NCBI RefSeq assembly: GCF_000178855.1
Contig: NZ_ADVG01000001.1
Span: 2,108,001-2,172,000 of the forward strand
DNA length: 64,000 bases
DNA from: Ktedonobacter racemifer DSM 44963
GTDB lineage: Bacteria; Chloroflexota; Ktedonobacteria; Ktedonobacterales; Ktedonobacteraceae
Direction: 5' to 3'
The notes beneath the pieces are model-generated. The model was given only the letters and a program-made list of their open reading frames with translations, made no database searches and had not been told where the DNA came from. Within the stretch, counting starts at the first letter, position 1; each line of letters starts with the position of its first letter. This document shows positions 37,435 to 47,000 of the stretch, piece by piece. The translations under genes were made by a program, and so were the position numbers.

Positions 37435-38487
37435 TTACGCAGAGACTGCGCGAATAAAGTCTGCCATGACATCATAGGCGGTCGCGTCGGGCCCCGCGGT
37501 CTCATCTTCGGGCAGGTGAAGCGTGACTGTCAGGCCTCCTGGTACGATATCCATCTCCATGTGGGCTAGCATGGAGGCCGGGCTAACCGCCGCCAGGGGA
37601 TCGCCGGCCTCTACCTGCTCTGTTTGGACGCGTGCCACGACATCCTGCCCCACGCGTTCAAGCGTCGCCACCTGCTTGTAGGGCGTGCCCGCGGCACGCG
37701 CACGCTGCAACTCGGCGGGCTGGAGTTCGCGGATACCCTCACGCTGGACCTCTTCGAGCTTGAGCGGAACGTCCATCAAGACATTAGCAATCGCACAGAG
37801 CTTGACCGTCGCATCCCAGCCATCGACATCCAGACTGGGGTCGGTCTCAGCGATACCCAGTTCCTGCGCTCGTTTGACTGCCTCCGCAAAATTTTTGCCC
37901 TGCTCCATCTCGTTAATAATGACATTTGAGGTGGAGTTAAGCAGGCCGCGAAAACGCATGAGCTTGGTCGCGGGGAGCGAGTTTTGATAGAGGGAAAAGA
38001 TCGGCGCGCCTGCCATGACTGTGGCTTCAAAGAGGAAGCGTTTCCCTTTGCGTTGCGCCAATTCCTCTAGTTCCACATAGGCATGGACCACTGGTCCCTT
38101 ATTCGCGGTTACGACATGAGCACCTAGTTCCAGAGCTGTGCGCATGTAGTCAATCGCGGGCTGGCCCGTCTGAGGATTCGTCGATGTAAGCTCAAAGAGC
38201 ACATCCGCCTGGGCAGCCTGGAGCCACTCCTGCACATCACGCAGCTCTGTCTGCGTAGGTGGCACATTCCCGGCCAGGAGGGCCTCAAGGTCGATCCCTT
38301 GAGGATCAGCGATCCAGCCCATACGCCGGGTCGCCACACCGGTCACACGCCACTCGATACCATATTCATTCCGCAGATCTTCGCGCTTGGCTAACAGGTG
38401 CCGCGCTAAAGCTCGACCGACGTTGCCAAAGCCTAAAATACAGAGATTATAGGTCTTGATCTCTGTTTTTCGCTCTTTTGTATGCAT
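37435..38487 (-). CDS. hom: Homoserine dehydrogenase
   Basis: 350 residues with no C-terminal ACT domain, so it is the short form, lacking the usual threonine feedback domain. The nucleotide-binding site is CILGFGNVGRALARHLL. VVTANKGPVV, FEATVMAGAPIFS and the catalytic region LDVDGWDATVKLCAIAN are all present; K of DATVKL is the family's proton-shuttle lysine region. It reduces aspartate semialdehyde to homoserine, the branch leading to threonine and methionine. AGGAGG lies 12 bases before ATG. metH is in the same window but far away. Confidence 0.9.
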   Translation of the reverse strand: MHTKERKTEIKTYNLCILGFGNVGRALARHLLAKREDLRNEYGIEWRVTGVATRRMGWIADPQGIDLEALLAGNVPPTQTELRDVQEWLQAAQADVLFELTSTNPQTGQPAIDYMRTALELGAHVVTANKGPVVHAYVELEELAQRKGKRFLFEATVMAGAPIFSLYQNSLPATKLMRFRGLLNSTSNVIINEMEQGKNFAEAVKRAQELGIAETDPSLDVDGWDATVKLCAIANVLMDVPLKLEEVQREGIRELQPAELQRARAAGTPYKQVATLERVGQDVVARVQTEQVEAGDPLAAVSPASMLAHMEMDIVPGGLTVTLHLPEDETAGPDATAYDVMADFIRAVSA

Positions 38488-38861
38488 ATCGCTAACGTAC
38501 CTCCTCGTACCATTCCTAAAATCAGGTGGAAACAGACATCGTTATGTGTGAAGCCTGAAACATAGACTTCCCCACCCTTTGCCTCTGACAACCCCTCACC
38601 GCAAGATCAATAGGAACTTTCGTCAGTCACTATATTAATCGTAAAGAATTTTGTCTACAATCTCAACATTCTCCATGCTTTAGTACTCCTGGCAGCCCTC
38701 CAGGCCAAATTTTGTAATGTATTTGTTAATCATTAAGCCACATTCTATTCTCTGACAGCTACCACTATTCTCCCCTCATGCCTACTCGCGCGGAACGGTC
38801 CTGAATGGTAAGATAAGAAAGCACTATGTCTATTTCTAGTCAAGCAGAAGGAAGCTGTGAT
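38488..38861. other. Divergent gap between hom and the aminotransferase gene
   Basis: About 374 bases. Besides the aminotransferase promoter at 38806-38814 it contains only A/T-rich sequence; no gene, hairpin element or riboswitch was recognised. Confidence 0.5.
38806..38814 (+). promoter_or_regulatory. Extended -10 promoter of the aminotransferase gene
   Basis: TGG-TAAGAT at 38806-38814. A start near 38821 leaves the ATG at 38826 almost at the 5' end and favours the ATG at 38862, which has a ribosome binding site. Confidence 0.4.
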
Positions 38862-40055
38862 ATGCCTTTCGTTTTCGATGTACAACGCGCCAGGGAGGAG
38901 ACGCCAGGCTGTGCTAATGTGCTGCACTTCAATAATGCTGGCGCCTCTCTTCTACCAGAGCCAGTCCTCTCCGCCACGCTGGATCACTTGCGCCTCGAAG
39001 CTCAGATTGGGGGCTATGAGGCCGCCGATCACGCCCAGGAGCAATCAGAGCATACCTATGATGCTATTGCGACCCTGCTTCACTGTTCGCGCGACGAGGT
39101 GGCGCTCATAGAGAATGCGACCCGCGCCTGGGATATGGCCTTCTATGGCATGCGCTTCCAGGCTGGGGACCGTATCCTGACCTCCATCGCGGAATATGCG
39201 AGCAACTATATCGCCTATTTACAGGTGGCACGTAAGACAGGAGCCGTGGTCGAGCCTATCCCTAATGACAAATATGGGCAGGTCGATGTCAAGGCGCTTC
39301 AGTCTATGCTCGATGAGCGCGTCAAATTAATCTCGGTGACGCATGTCCCCACCAATGGCGGCCTTGTCAATCCAGTACAGGCTATTGGCAAGCTAGCACG
39401 CCAACATGCTATTCCCTTTCTCGTCGATGCCTGCCAGTCTGTCGGGCAGATGCCTATCGATGTCGAACAAATTGGTTGTGATATGCTTTCAGCCACGGGG
39501 CGCAAGTATCTACGCGGGCCGCGTGGAACTGGTTTTCTCTATGTACGGCGCGCCTTCCTGGAACAGCTAGAACCGCCCATGCTTGACCTGCACGCCGCTA
39601 CCTGGACGACGCAGGATAGCTATGAGATGCGCCCAGACGCGCGGCGCTTCGAGAACTGGGAGGGGAATGTCGCGGGTCGTATCGGTCTGGGAGTCGCCGT
39701 TGACTACGCGCTCAACTGGGGGCTGGAGAATATCTGGCGCCACCTCAAGGCCCTGGCATACCAGCTCCGCACCCAACTTAGCCCGATACCTGGCGTCATT
39801 GTGCATGATCGGGGCGTCAACCAGTGTGGCATCGTGACCTTTACGATTGAGGGGATCACCCCTGAAGAGATCAAACGCCAGCTGACCACGGAGAAGATCA
39901 ACGTCTCTATCTCCGATTATAACTCAACACTCCTGGATATGGAGAGCCGCCACCTGAACAAGATGGTCCGTGCCTCCCTGCACTACTACAACACCGAAGA
40001 AGAGATCGAGCGCTTCTGTAAGCACATCGATCGCATGGCTGAGGCCGCATTCTAG
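38862..40055 (+). CDS. Class V aminotransferase / cysteine desulfurase-like PLP enzyme
   Basis: 397 residues from ATG 38862 with AAGGAAG 7 bases upstream; the frame also opens at 38826. PLP motifs: FLVDACQSVGQMPIDV (the Asp-x-x-Gln pair that holds the pyridine ring) and SATGRKYLRGPRGTGF with the Schiff-base lysine. LHFNNAGASLLPEPVL near the start is typical of the class V fold. The family includes cysteine desulfurases, isopenicillin N epimerases and related lyases; the substrate is not assigned. A hairpin follows the gene. Confidence 0.85.
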   Translation: MPFVFDVQRAREETPGCANVLHFNNAGASLLPEPVLSATLDHLRLEAQIGGYEAADHAQEQSEHTYDAIATLLHCSRDEVALIENATRAWDMAFYGMRFQAGDRILTSIAEYASNYIAYLQVARKTGAVVEPIPNDKYGQVDVKALQSMLDERVKLISVTHVPTNGGLVNPVQAIGKLARQHAIPFLVDACQSVGQMPIDVEQIGCDMLSATGRKYLRGPRGTGFLYVRRAFLEQLEPPMLDLHAATWTTQDSYEMRPDARRFENWEGNVAGRIGLGVAVDYALNWGLENIWRHLKALAYQLRTQLSPIPGVIVHDRGVNQCGIVTFTIEGITPEEIKRQLTTEKINVSISDYNSTLLDMESRHLNKMVRASLHYYNTEEEIERFCKHIDRMAEAAF

Positions 40056-40122
40056 AGATTAGAAGTTTAGAAGTGTAAAGTAGAAATGCCTGTGGTATTT
40101 CCACTTCACACTCCTATTCTCT
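40054..40122 (+). terminator. Imperfect hairpin after the aminotransferase gene
   Basis: AGTGTAAAGTAGAAAT (40072-40087) pairs with ATTTCCACTTCACACT (40097-40112), with two G-T positions. AGAGA and TCTCT (40054-40058 / 40118-40122) pair outside. No long T-run follows. Confidence 0.45.
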
Positions 40123-40257
40123 AATTGGGTGCTCCATGAGCCTGTTTTGCATTATAATGATAGCGCTTTCTACATATTGCCAATGGGAGTATGCTATGTA
40201 GTAATAGCATTGACCCATTCCATGCGGACCTTTCCACAATTGCAGAGGAATACGACC

Positions 40258-40812
40258 ATGCACGGCATCGTTTCTTTACTTGATGAGACGTATTACCGGG
40301 TCATTGAGGAACTCTGGGCCGAACTACAAGGAGAGTTCGGCGTTCAAGGCGTCTATGTGACGCCTTATCCCCATTTCTCGTATCATATTGCCCAGGACTA
40401 CCAACTGTCCAACCTTAAAGCGTTCCTGCATGATTTTGCCGCGCAGTATTCTTGTTTCTATGTGCGTACCACCGGACTGGCTCTCTTTACTGGTGAGCGC
40501 CCTGTGCTCTATATCCCCCTCGTACGCAATCACTGCTTGAGTAAGTTCCACCGTGCCCTCTGGCGCGCCTTGCAACTTTCAGGAATTGTTAGTGGAGGAT
40601 CAGAACTCTATCACCCCAATCAGTGGATCCCGCATATTACTATTGGCTTCGGCGATATCGATGCCCACAAGCTCTCCCAAATCGTTCCCTATCTCAGTTC
40701 ACGCGACTTTGCCTGGGATCTCCATGTTAACAACCTGGCCCTGATTTATGACACTGGGACAGAGCAGACTCTCTGCCATCAAGAAGAATTAAAGAGCTGT
40801 GTGGATGTGTAA
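40258..40812 (+). CDS. 2'-5' RNA ligase family protein (2H phosphoesterase)
   Basis: 184 residues from ATG 40258, preceded by AGAGGAA and downstream of a TATAAT at 40153-40158. Longer frames from 40129 would begin before that promoter. Two H-x-S/T motifs define the 2H superfamily: PHFSYH near residue 39 and PHITIGF near residue 125. The family hydrolyses or ligates 2'-5' linked or cyclic phosphates. The target RNA or nucleotide is unknown. The last codons form the left arm of the terminator that follows. Confidence 0.85.
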   Translation: MHGIVSLLDETYYRVIEELWAELQGEFGVQGVYVTPYPHFSYHIAQDYQLSNLKAFLHDFAAQYSCFYVRTTGLALFTGERPVLYIPLVRNHCLSKFHRALWRALQLSGIVSGGSELYHPNQWIPHITIGFGDIDAHKLSQIVPYLSSRDFAWDLHVNNLALIYDTGTEQTLCHQEELKSCVDV

Positions 40813-40839
40813 CTACACATCCACACAGCTCTTTTCTTA
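40791..40839 (+). terminator. Intrinsic terminator overlapping the stop codon of the 2H gene
   Basis: Perfect 20-bp arms at 40791-40810 and 40815-40834 with a 4-base loop, then CTTTTC. The left arm is the last six codons of the gene. Confidence 0.9.
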
Positions 40840-40858
40840 CACGTTAAGGGGTAGTAAC

Positions 40859-40947
40859 TTCTCGCGCCCGCGGCGCTCGCCTGGGTCATAGGTGTGATGG
40901 GGCTTGGCGGCCGAAGGCCGCCAAGCCCCATCACACCTATGACCCAG
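40859..40947 (+). repeat. Hairpin element copy 7, perfect 32-bp arms
   Basis: Module TTCTCGCGCCCGCGGCGCTC (40859-40878), then arms at 40881-40912 and 40916-40947, perfect over 32 bp with a GAA loop (GCC-GAA-GGC). It follows the terminator of the 2H gene and precedes the convergent ybdK end. Confidence 0.95.
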
Positions 40948-40965
40948 GACAATTTGTACATAGAG

Positions 40966-42153
40966 TTAGCTGATGCGAGAGTGCATCATGAAGTGCATAA
41001 ATGGCGCCTGGGAATCGAGTTCTGTTAGCTCTACGTCGCGCATCGTCTGTTCGATGAGGAAACGCTGCACGGCCTCGATATCGCCTCCACTCTCTTTATA
41101 GACGGCGATCTGCCGGTCCGCTCCGTTGCCCTGGGGATCATCAAGGATCTGGCGCAGGTAATCGATCTCGCGTCGACTCCCAAGCTCATCAACTACCTCT
41201 TCAACATAGTCAAGCAATTCGCGAAGCGCGTCACACATTGGCAGCTTACGATGCCGCTGAAAATCGATAGCCTCGGCATCGAGGCCATAACGCATGGCAC
41301 GCCACTTGTTCTCCTCGATATAATCGCGGGGACTGGCTGGGGGTCCCTCGCCTCGCTCATTGAGGCGCGCGAGTTTGGCCACCAGCGCCTGGCAGAGCGC
41401 CGCAATCGCCAGCGTATCTTCTAAGGTCGCGGGCATATCACAAATGCGGAACTCCAGGGTATCGAAGAAGGCGTGTGGGCGGATATCCCACCAGATCTTC
41501 TTGCCATTATCGATACACTTCATATCTACCAGGTCCTGGACAAAGCGATCAAAATGCGCACGCGAGGGAATCACATCAGGCATGCCACCGCGCGGGAAAC
41601 GCTTCCAGACTACCGTACGATACGATTTTAAGCCTGTATAGCGTCCCTGCCAGAAGGGAGAATTGGCGGAGAAGGCCAGGATGTGCGGCAACCAGGTACG
41701 TACCTGGTTCATGATGCGAATCGCCATCTCTTTATCTGGCAAGCCAACATGCACATGCAGACCAAAAATCAGAATGGCGCGCCCGACATCCTGGTACTCT
41801 TCTTCAAGCTCTTTATAACGCTCCTTCTCGGTTCGGCGCTCTTCACGCCAGGCCGCGCTGGGATGGGTACCAGCACTTACAAGCGATAGGCCATCGCCCT
41901 TGGTTAGCCGGTAGAGTAGTGCTCGCGCCGTATAGAGCTCTTTTCGCGCCGCCTCCAGGTTGGGAAGCACACTTGAAATAAACTCTATGGTAGATTGCAG
42001 CATTTCAGGCTTGATCTGCTCCTGAAAATACGGCGCTCCCTTTTCCAGCACAAACGGCGCGCTTGAACTGAGCGCTCCATTCTCCTGGCGTACAAGCTGA
42101 TATTCTTCCTCTATCCCAAGCGAAAACGGCACCGCTTTTTCTGACTCACTCAT
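40966..42153 (-). CDS. YbdK-type carboxylate-amine ligase (GCS2 family), copy A
   Basis: 395 residues of the glutamate-cysteine ligase type 2 fold. Signatures: FSLGIEEEYQLV at the N-terminus, SAGTHPSAAW, IFGLHVHVG (metal-binding histidines) and FEFR-like LEFRICDMPATLEDTLAIAALC. YbdK proteins show weak glutamate-cysteine ligase activity and their substrate is generally unknown. It is a tandem paralogue of the gene at 42391; both read minus, this one downstream. GGAGAA lies upstream of the ATG. Confidence 0.88.
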   Translation of the reverse strand: MSESEKAVPFSLGIEEEYQLVRQENGALSSSAPFVLEKGAPYFQEQIKPEMLQSTIEFISSVLPNLEAARKELYTARALLYRLTKGDGLSLVSAGTHPSAAWREERRTEKERYKELEEEYQDVGRAILIFGLHVHVGLPDKEMAIRIMNQVRTWLPHILAFSANSPFWQGRYTGLKSYRTVVWKRFPRGGMPDVIPSRAHFDRFVQDLVDMKCIDNGKKIWWDIRPHAFFDTLEFRICDMPATLEDTLAIAALCQALVAKLARLNERGEGPPASPRDYIEENKWRAMRYGLDAEAIDFQRHRKLPMCDALRELLDYVEEVVDELGSRREIDYLRQILDDPQGNGADRQIAVYKESGGDIEAVQRFLIEQTMRDVELTELDSQAPFMHFMMHSRIS

Positions 42154-42390
42154 CCATTCATTCTCCTACACGAGGAGAGAGAGCCCATAGCCACAATGCT
42201 GATTCCTTTTCCAGAAAAAACAACGCATTGGTGCAGCTCTACCTCTTTCTTCATAAACGTGTTCGTCCTCCCTCCCTCTCTCTCTCCACATTACCACCTC
42301 ATGAGAGAGACACGTTTCTCGGCTGTAAACAGCGTCAATTTTACTGTAGCAGGTACTCCTAGCCGAACCAATGCGTTTTTATAGGCAGAG

Positions 42391-43524
42391 CTAGCCTTCA
42401 GTAGACTGAATGCCCTGCATCGTCTGTGCGCACAAGAAACTCACCACACGGTGCAGGTCACCACTCTCTTTGTAGACAGCAATCTGCTGGTCGGCCCCCG
42501 TTCCACGCTTATCTTCGAGCAATGCGCGCAGATAGTTTATCTCCTTACGACTCCCCAACTCCGCAACGACCTCATCCACAAAATCAAGCAGGTCCGCGAG
42601 AGCCGCCCGCATACTTATGGTGCGCTCCTGGGTAAAATCGAGCCACCTGGCATCCAGGCCATAACGCATCGCACCCCATTCATTCTCTTCTATGAAATGG
42701 CTCGACAAGACTGGGACTTCGCGGCCACGCTCATTCAGCCAGGTCAATTTAGCCACCAGCGCCTGGCAGAGCGCCGCAATCGCCAGGGTATCTTCTAAGG
42801 TTGCGGGCATATCGCAGATGCGGAACTCCAGCGTGGGGAAAAAGATATGGGGACGCATATCCCACCAGATTTTCTTGCCATTATCAATCGCGCCCATCGC
42901 GACCAGGCGCTGCACATAGCGCTCATAGTCGCTCCAGGAGGCGAAGGCATCTGGTATACCGGTGCGCGGGAAGCGTCGTCGCTGGACGGCGCGATAAGAT
43001 TTAAGGCCCGTATAGCGCCCCTCCCAGAAGGGCGCGTTGGTGGATAAGGCCAGCAAATGTGGCAGCCACGTGCGCGCCTGGCTGAATACTTTCATGCCTA
43101 TCTCATGATCACGCGCGCTCTCGCCAATGCCCACATGTACATGCAAACCAAAGATCTGGTCCGAGAGCACCACATCCTGGTATTCCGCGACAAGCTCATC
43201 ATAGCGCTCGCCCTCGCTACGCTTCTGCACCTTCCAGGAGGAGCTGGGATGGGTACCGGCACTCATTAATGCTACGCCTTCTTGCGCCACCAGTTTCGCT
43301 AGTTTCGCCCTTGAGACGCTCAGCGCTTGACGCGCCACCTCAATCGTGGGAAATACATCTGAGGTAAGCTCTAACGTCGCCTGCAAGACCTCAGAGGTAA
43401 TCTGCTCCCCAAACTGCTCATAGCCGCGCGCTAAAATCGCGGGCGCACATGATCGTAGCTCTCCAGTATGCGTGTCTACTAGCTGAAACTCTTCTTCAAC
43501 ACCTAGCGTAAAATTACTTGACAT
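42391..43524 (-). CDS. YbdK-type carboxylate-amine ligase (GCS2 family), copy B
   Basis: 377 residues from ATG 43524, which has AAGGGG 9 bases upstream; the in-frame ATGs at 43533 and 43707 are less likely. NFTLGVEEEFQLV, SAGTHPSSSW, IFGLHVHVG and RICDMPATLEDTLAIAAL are shared with copy A, so the pair arose by tandem duplication. Divergence elsewhere suggests that the two differ in substrate or regulation rather than being a recent copy. 236 bases separate the two genes. Confidence 0.88.
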   Translation of the reverse strand: MSSNFTLGVEEEFQLVDTHTGELRSCAPAILARGYEQFGEQITSEVLQATLELTSDVFPTIEVARQALSVSRAKLAKLVAQEGVALMSAGTHPSSSWKVQKRSEGERYDELVAEYQDVVLSDQIFGLHVHVGIGESARDHEIGMKVFSQARTWLPHLLALSTNAPFWEGRYTGLKSYRAVQRRRFPRTGIPDAFASWSDYERYVQRLVAMGAIDNGKKIWWDMRPHIFFPTLEFRICDMPATLEDTLAIAALCQALVAKLTWLNERGREVPVLSSHFIEENEWGAMRYGLDARWLDFTQERTISMRAALADLLDFVDEVVAELGSRKEINYLRALLEDKRGTGADQQIAVYKESGDLHRVVSFLCAQTMQGIQSTEG

Positions 43525-44061
43525 GTTCGGCATCCCCTTGTTATACTGTTTTTCCGCATATGCAGGATGTAGGAACGGCTGCCGAGATATCGGAATAATT
43601 TCTCGATCCGGCTGAGGATACTGCAATAGCGTAAACTCTCTGGTTTTCATGCATCCTGATCTTTCCGCGAAGGGGAACTGGAGCCACCTGGCACCTCTCA
43701 GGCACATGGATTACATCTTGATCCGCCACTGGATCACGCGCTGCATGACCTCGCATTGCATAAGAGTAAAGCCTATCAAGGTCCCTTGCCACTCCAAACA
43801 CCCACCACCTGACATGACAGATCCTTGTCGCTCTTTTCTTCTTACAAAACACACGCTACTCATCCATAAAAATTCACTCACATCTATTCTACACTAAAAC
43901 CTTTCTTTTTTCGTTACTCTAGCATTCTTCAAGCATGGTATAATGGGAGGCAACACAATGTTTCCCACCTGCATGATTGCCTGCTACAATGATGTATCAG
44001 CTCTTCATTAAAAATAATTTGTGACCTACCTAGCCTATCTCTTTGAAAGCAGGTTTTGCCC
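43525..44061. other. Divergent gap between the YbdK copy B and metH
   Basis: About 537 bases. The first part is an open extension of the YbdK frame (up to 43707) without its own start signal. An extended -10 at 43936-43944 serves metH. No cobalamin or SAM riboswitch motif was recognised by eye. Confidence 0.45.
43936..43944 (+). promoter_or_regulatory. Extended -10 promoter of metH
   Basis: TGG-TATAAT, a perfect -10 hexamer, 117 bases before the metH ATG. No -35 box is evident. The leader is about 110 bases. Confidence 0.65.
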
Positions 44062-47000
44062 ATGAGTCAATTTCTCTCTGCCCTGGCACGTCGTCCGCTT
44101 ATCTTTGACGGGGCCATGGGTTCAAATATCCAGCTCTACCAGCTGACAGCCGAGGATTATGGCGGTCAGCAGACAGAGGGCTGCAATGAATATCTGGTCC
44201 TGACCAAACCCCAGGTCATTGAAGAGATTCACACTGGCTTCTTTGAAGCTGGCTGCGATGTCATCGAGACCGATTCGTTTACTGCCAGCCGACTCAAGCT
44301 CGATGAATACCAGATTGGGCATCTTACCTACGAGGTCAATTTTGAAGCGGCACGTCTCGCTCGTCGTCTGGCTGATCGCTATAGCACCGCCAGCCAGCCA
44401 CGTTTTGTGGCTGGTTCCGTAGGGCCCACCGGTATGCTCCCCTCCTCAGACGACCCCATGCTCAGCAATATTACCTATCAGCAACTGGCTGCGATCTTTC
44501 ACGAGCAGGCCATTCCCCTGCTCAAGGGCGGCGTCGATGTGTTACTCATCGAGACCAGCCAGGATATCCTAGAGGTGCGGGCCGCGATTACGGGGCTACG
44601 CCGCGCCATGCAAGAGGTAGGTCGCCGCGTACCCATCCAGGCCCAGGTCTCGCTTGATACCAGTGGGCGTATGCTGCTGGGAACCGATATCGCCGCCGTG
44701 ACCACGACCCTCACCGCCCTGCGCGTGGATATCATTGGCCTCAACTGTTCCACCGGTCCAGAGTATATGCGCGAACCGGTGCGCTATCTCTCCGAGAACT
44801 GTCGTCTGCCAATCTCGACCATCCCTAACGCGGGCATCCCGCTCAACGTCAATGGGCAGGCCGTCTATCCCCTGGAGCCAGAACCTATGGCCCAGGCGAT
44901 GCGCGAGTTTATCGAGGAGTTTGGCGTCAACATCGTTGGCGGCTGTTGTGGCAGCAGTCATGAGCACCTGCAAGCCATCGTACGCGCCTGCCGACCAGTG
45001 ACACGCAAGCCACGCCCCCAGGCCGATCAGAATATCGAGCACAAAGACTTCAAGCAGATTATGCCCCCTCTCGTCTCCAGCGCCATTCGCTCCGTTGAGA
45101 TGCAGCAGGACCCCGCTCCGCTACTGATCGGCGAGCGCGTCAATGCCCAGGGCAGCAAGAAGGCCAAGCAAGCTTTGCTCAAGGACGACTATGACACGCT
45201 GCTAGGGATTGGTCGCGAGCAGGTCGAGGGAGGCGCGCACGTTCTCGACGTCCAGGTGGCCGTGACGGAGCGCACCGATGAGCCTGAGCAGATGCACAAA
45301 ATTGTCAAGAAGCTCTCAATGGGTATCGAAGCCCCCCTGGTCATCGACTCCACCGAGGCCGATGTCATCCAAGCCGCGCTTGAGATCTATCCCGGGCGCG
45401 TCATCATCAACTCTATCAATATGGAGAATGGGCGCCAGCGCATCGAGAAAGTGGTCCCCCTCGCGCTTGAGCACGGGTCCGCGCTCGTAGCGTTGACCAT
45501 CGATGAAGAGGGCATGGCCAAGAGCATTGAACGCAAGGTCGAGATCGCGCGCAAGATCTATGACATCTGCGTCAACGAATATGACCTCTCGCCCAATGCC
45601 CTGATCTTTGATCCCCTGACCTTTACGATTACGACAGGCCAGGAAGAACTTCAGACAGCGGGCATCGACACCCTGGAGGGCATTCGCCGTATCAAATCCG
45701 AACTGCCCGGCGTCATGACCGTGCTAGGCGTGAGTAACGTCTCCTTCGGCCTCAAACCTCATGCACGCGCCGTGCTCAATAGCGTCTTCCTCTATCACGC
45801 GATTAAGGCAGGCCTGGATATGGCTATCGTCAATCCGACCCATATCAAGCCATACGCCGAGATCGACACAGAGCAACGCCAACTCGCCGAGGACCTGATC
45901 TTCAATCGCACTGAAGCCCTGCCACGCTTTATTGAATACTTTGAGTCGCACGGCCCACAGAAGAACGAGGGTGAGGCCAAGGTTGATCCGACCGAGGGTA
46001 TGAATACTGCCGAGCGTATTCACTGGCAGATCCTGCACCGGCGTAAAGAGGGTATCGAGCCGCTTATCGACGCAATCATTCAGGAACGCACCGAGGCCAG
46101 TGATACGCCAATCAGCGAGGCAGCCGTAGAAGTGCTGAATACGGTGCTCCTGCCCGCAATGAAGGATGTCGGCGACCGCTTCGGCGCGGGCGAGCTGATT
46201 CTCCCTTTTGTACTTCAGTCAGCCGAGGTTATGAAAAAGTCCGTGGCGCACCTGGAGAACTACCTGGAGAAGAAGGAAGGCTATACCAAGGGTAAGGTCG
46301 TGCTGGCAACCGTCTTTGGCGACGTACACGATATCGGCAAGAACCTGGTCAATACGATTCTGACCAACAATGGTTACACGGTATACGACCTGGGCAAGCA
46401 GGTCCCACTCAATACGATTATTGATAAGGCCATCGAGGTTAACGCCGACGCCATCGGTCTCTCGGCGCTCCTGGTCAGTACCTCCAAGCAGATGCCACTG
46501 TGCGTAAAAGAACTACATAAGCGCGGTTATAGCTTCCCCGTCATCATTGGCGGGGCCGCCATCAACCGCTCATTTGGGCGGCGTATCCTCTTCGTCGATG
46601 AGCAAAACGCGGAGGCGGCCCCCCTGCCCTACGCGCCCGGCGTCTTCTACGCCCGCGATGCCTTCGAGGGACTCGACATCATGGATCGCCTGACCAGCGT
46701 GCCAGAACAACGCTCCACCTTCGTGGAGAAAATCCAGCAGGAGGCCCTGAACGAACGCCAGCGTAAAGCAAGAGGTCAAGAAGAGACAGCCAACAGCCAG
46801 TCTCAAGTGGATACCAGGCCATCGACGAGCATTCAGCCAGCGCGTTCCCTGCCCACACCACCCTTCTGGGGGCCACGCGTGCTTGATCGCATCGGGTTAG
46901 AAGATGTCGCTGAATGTATGGACTTCAAGACACTCTACCGCCTGCACTGGGGCGGCAAGACACACGGCGAGGAGTTTGAGCGCCTCGTTGAGCGGGACTT

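Noticed and set aside
40129..40257. N-terminal extension of the 2H phosphoesterase
   Set aside because: A TATAAT at 40153 lies inside it and the ATG at 40258 has AGAGGAA upstream.
43549..44061. Cobalamin or SAM riboswitch before metH
   Set aside because: I looked for the B12 box and SAM core and did not see either; a covariance search would be decisive.
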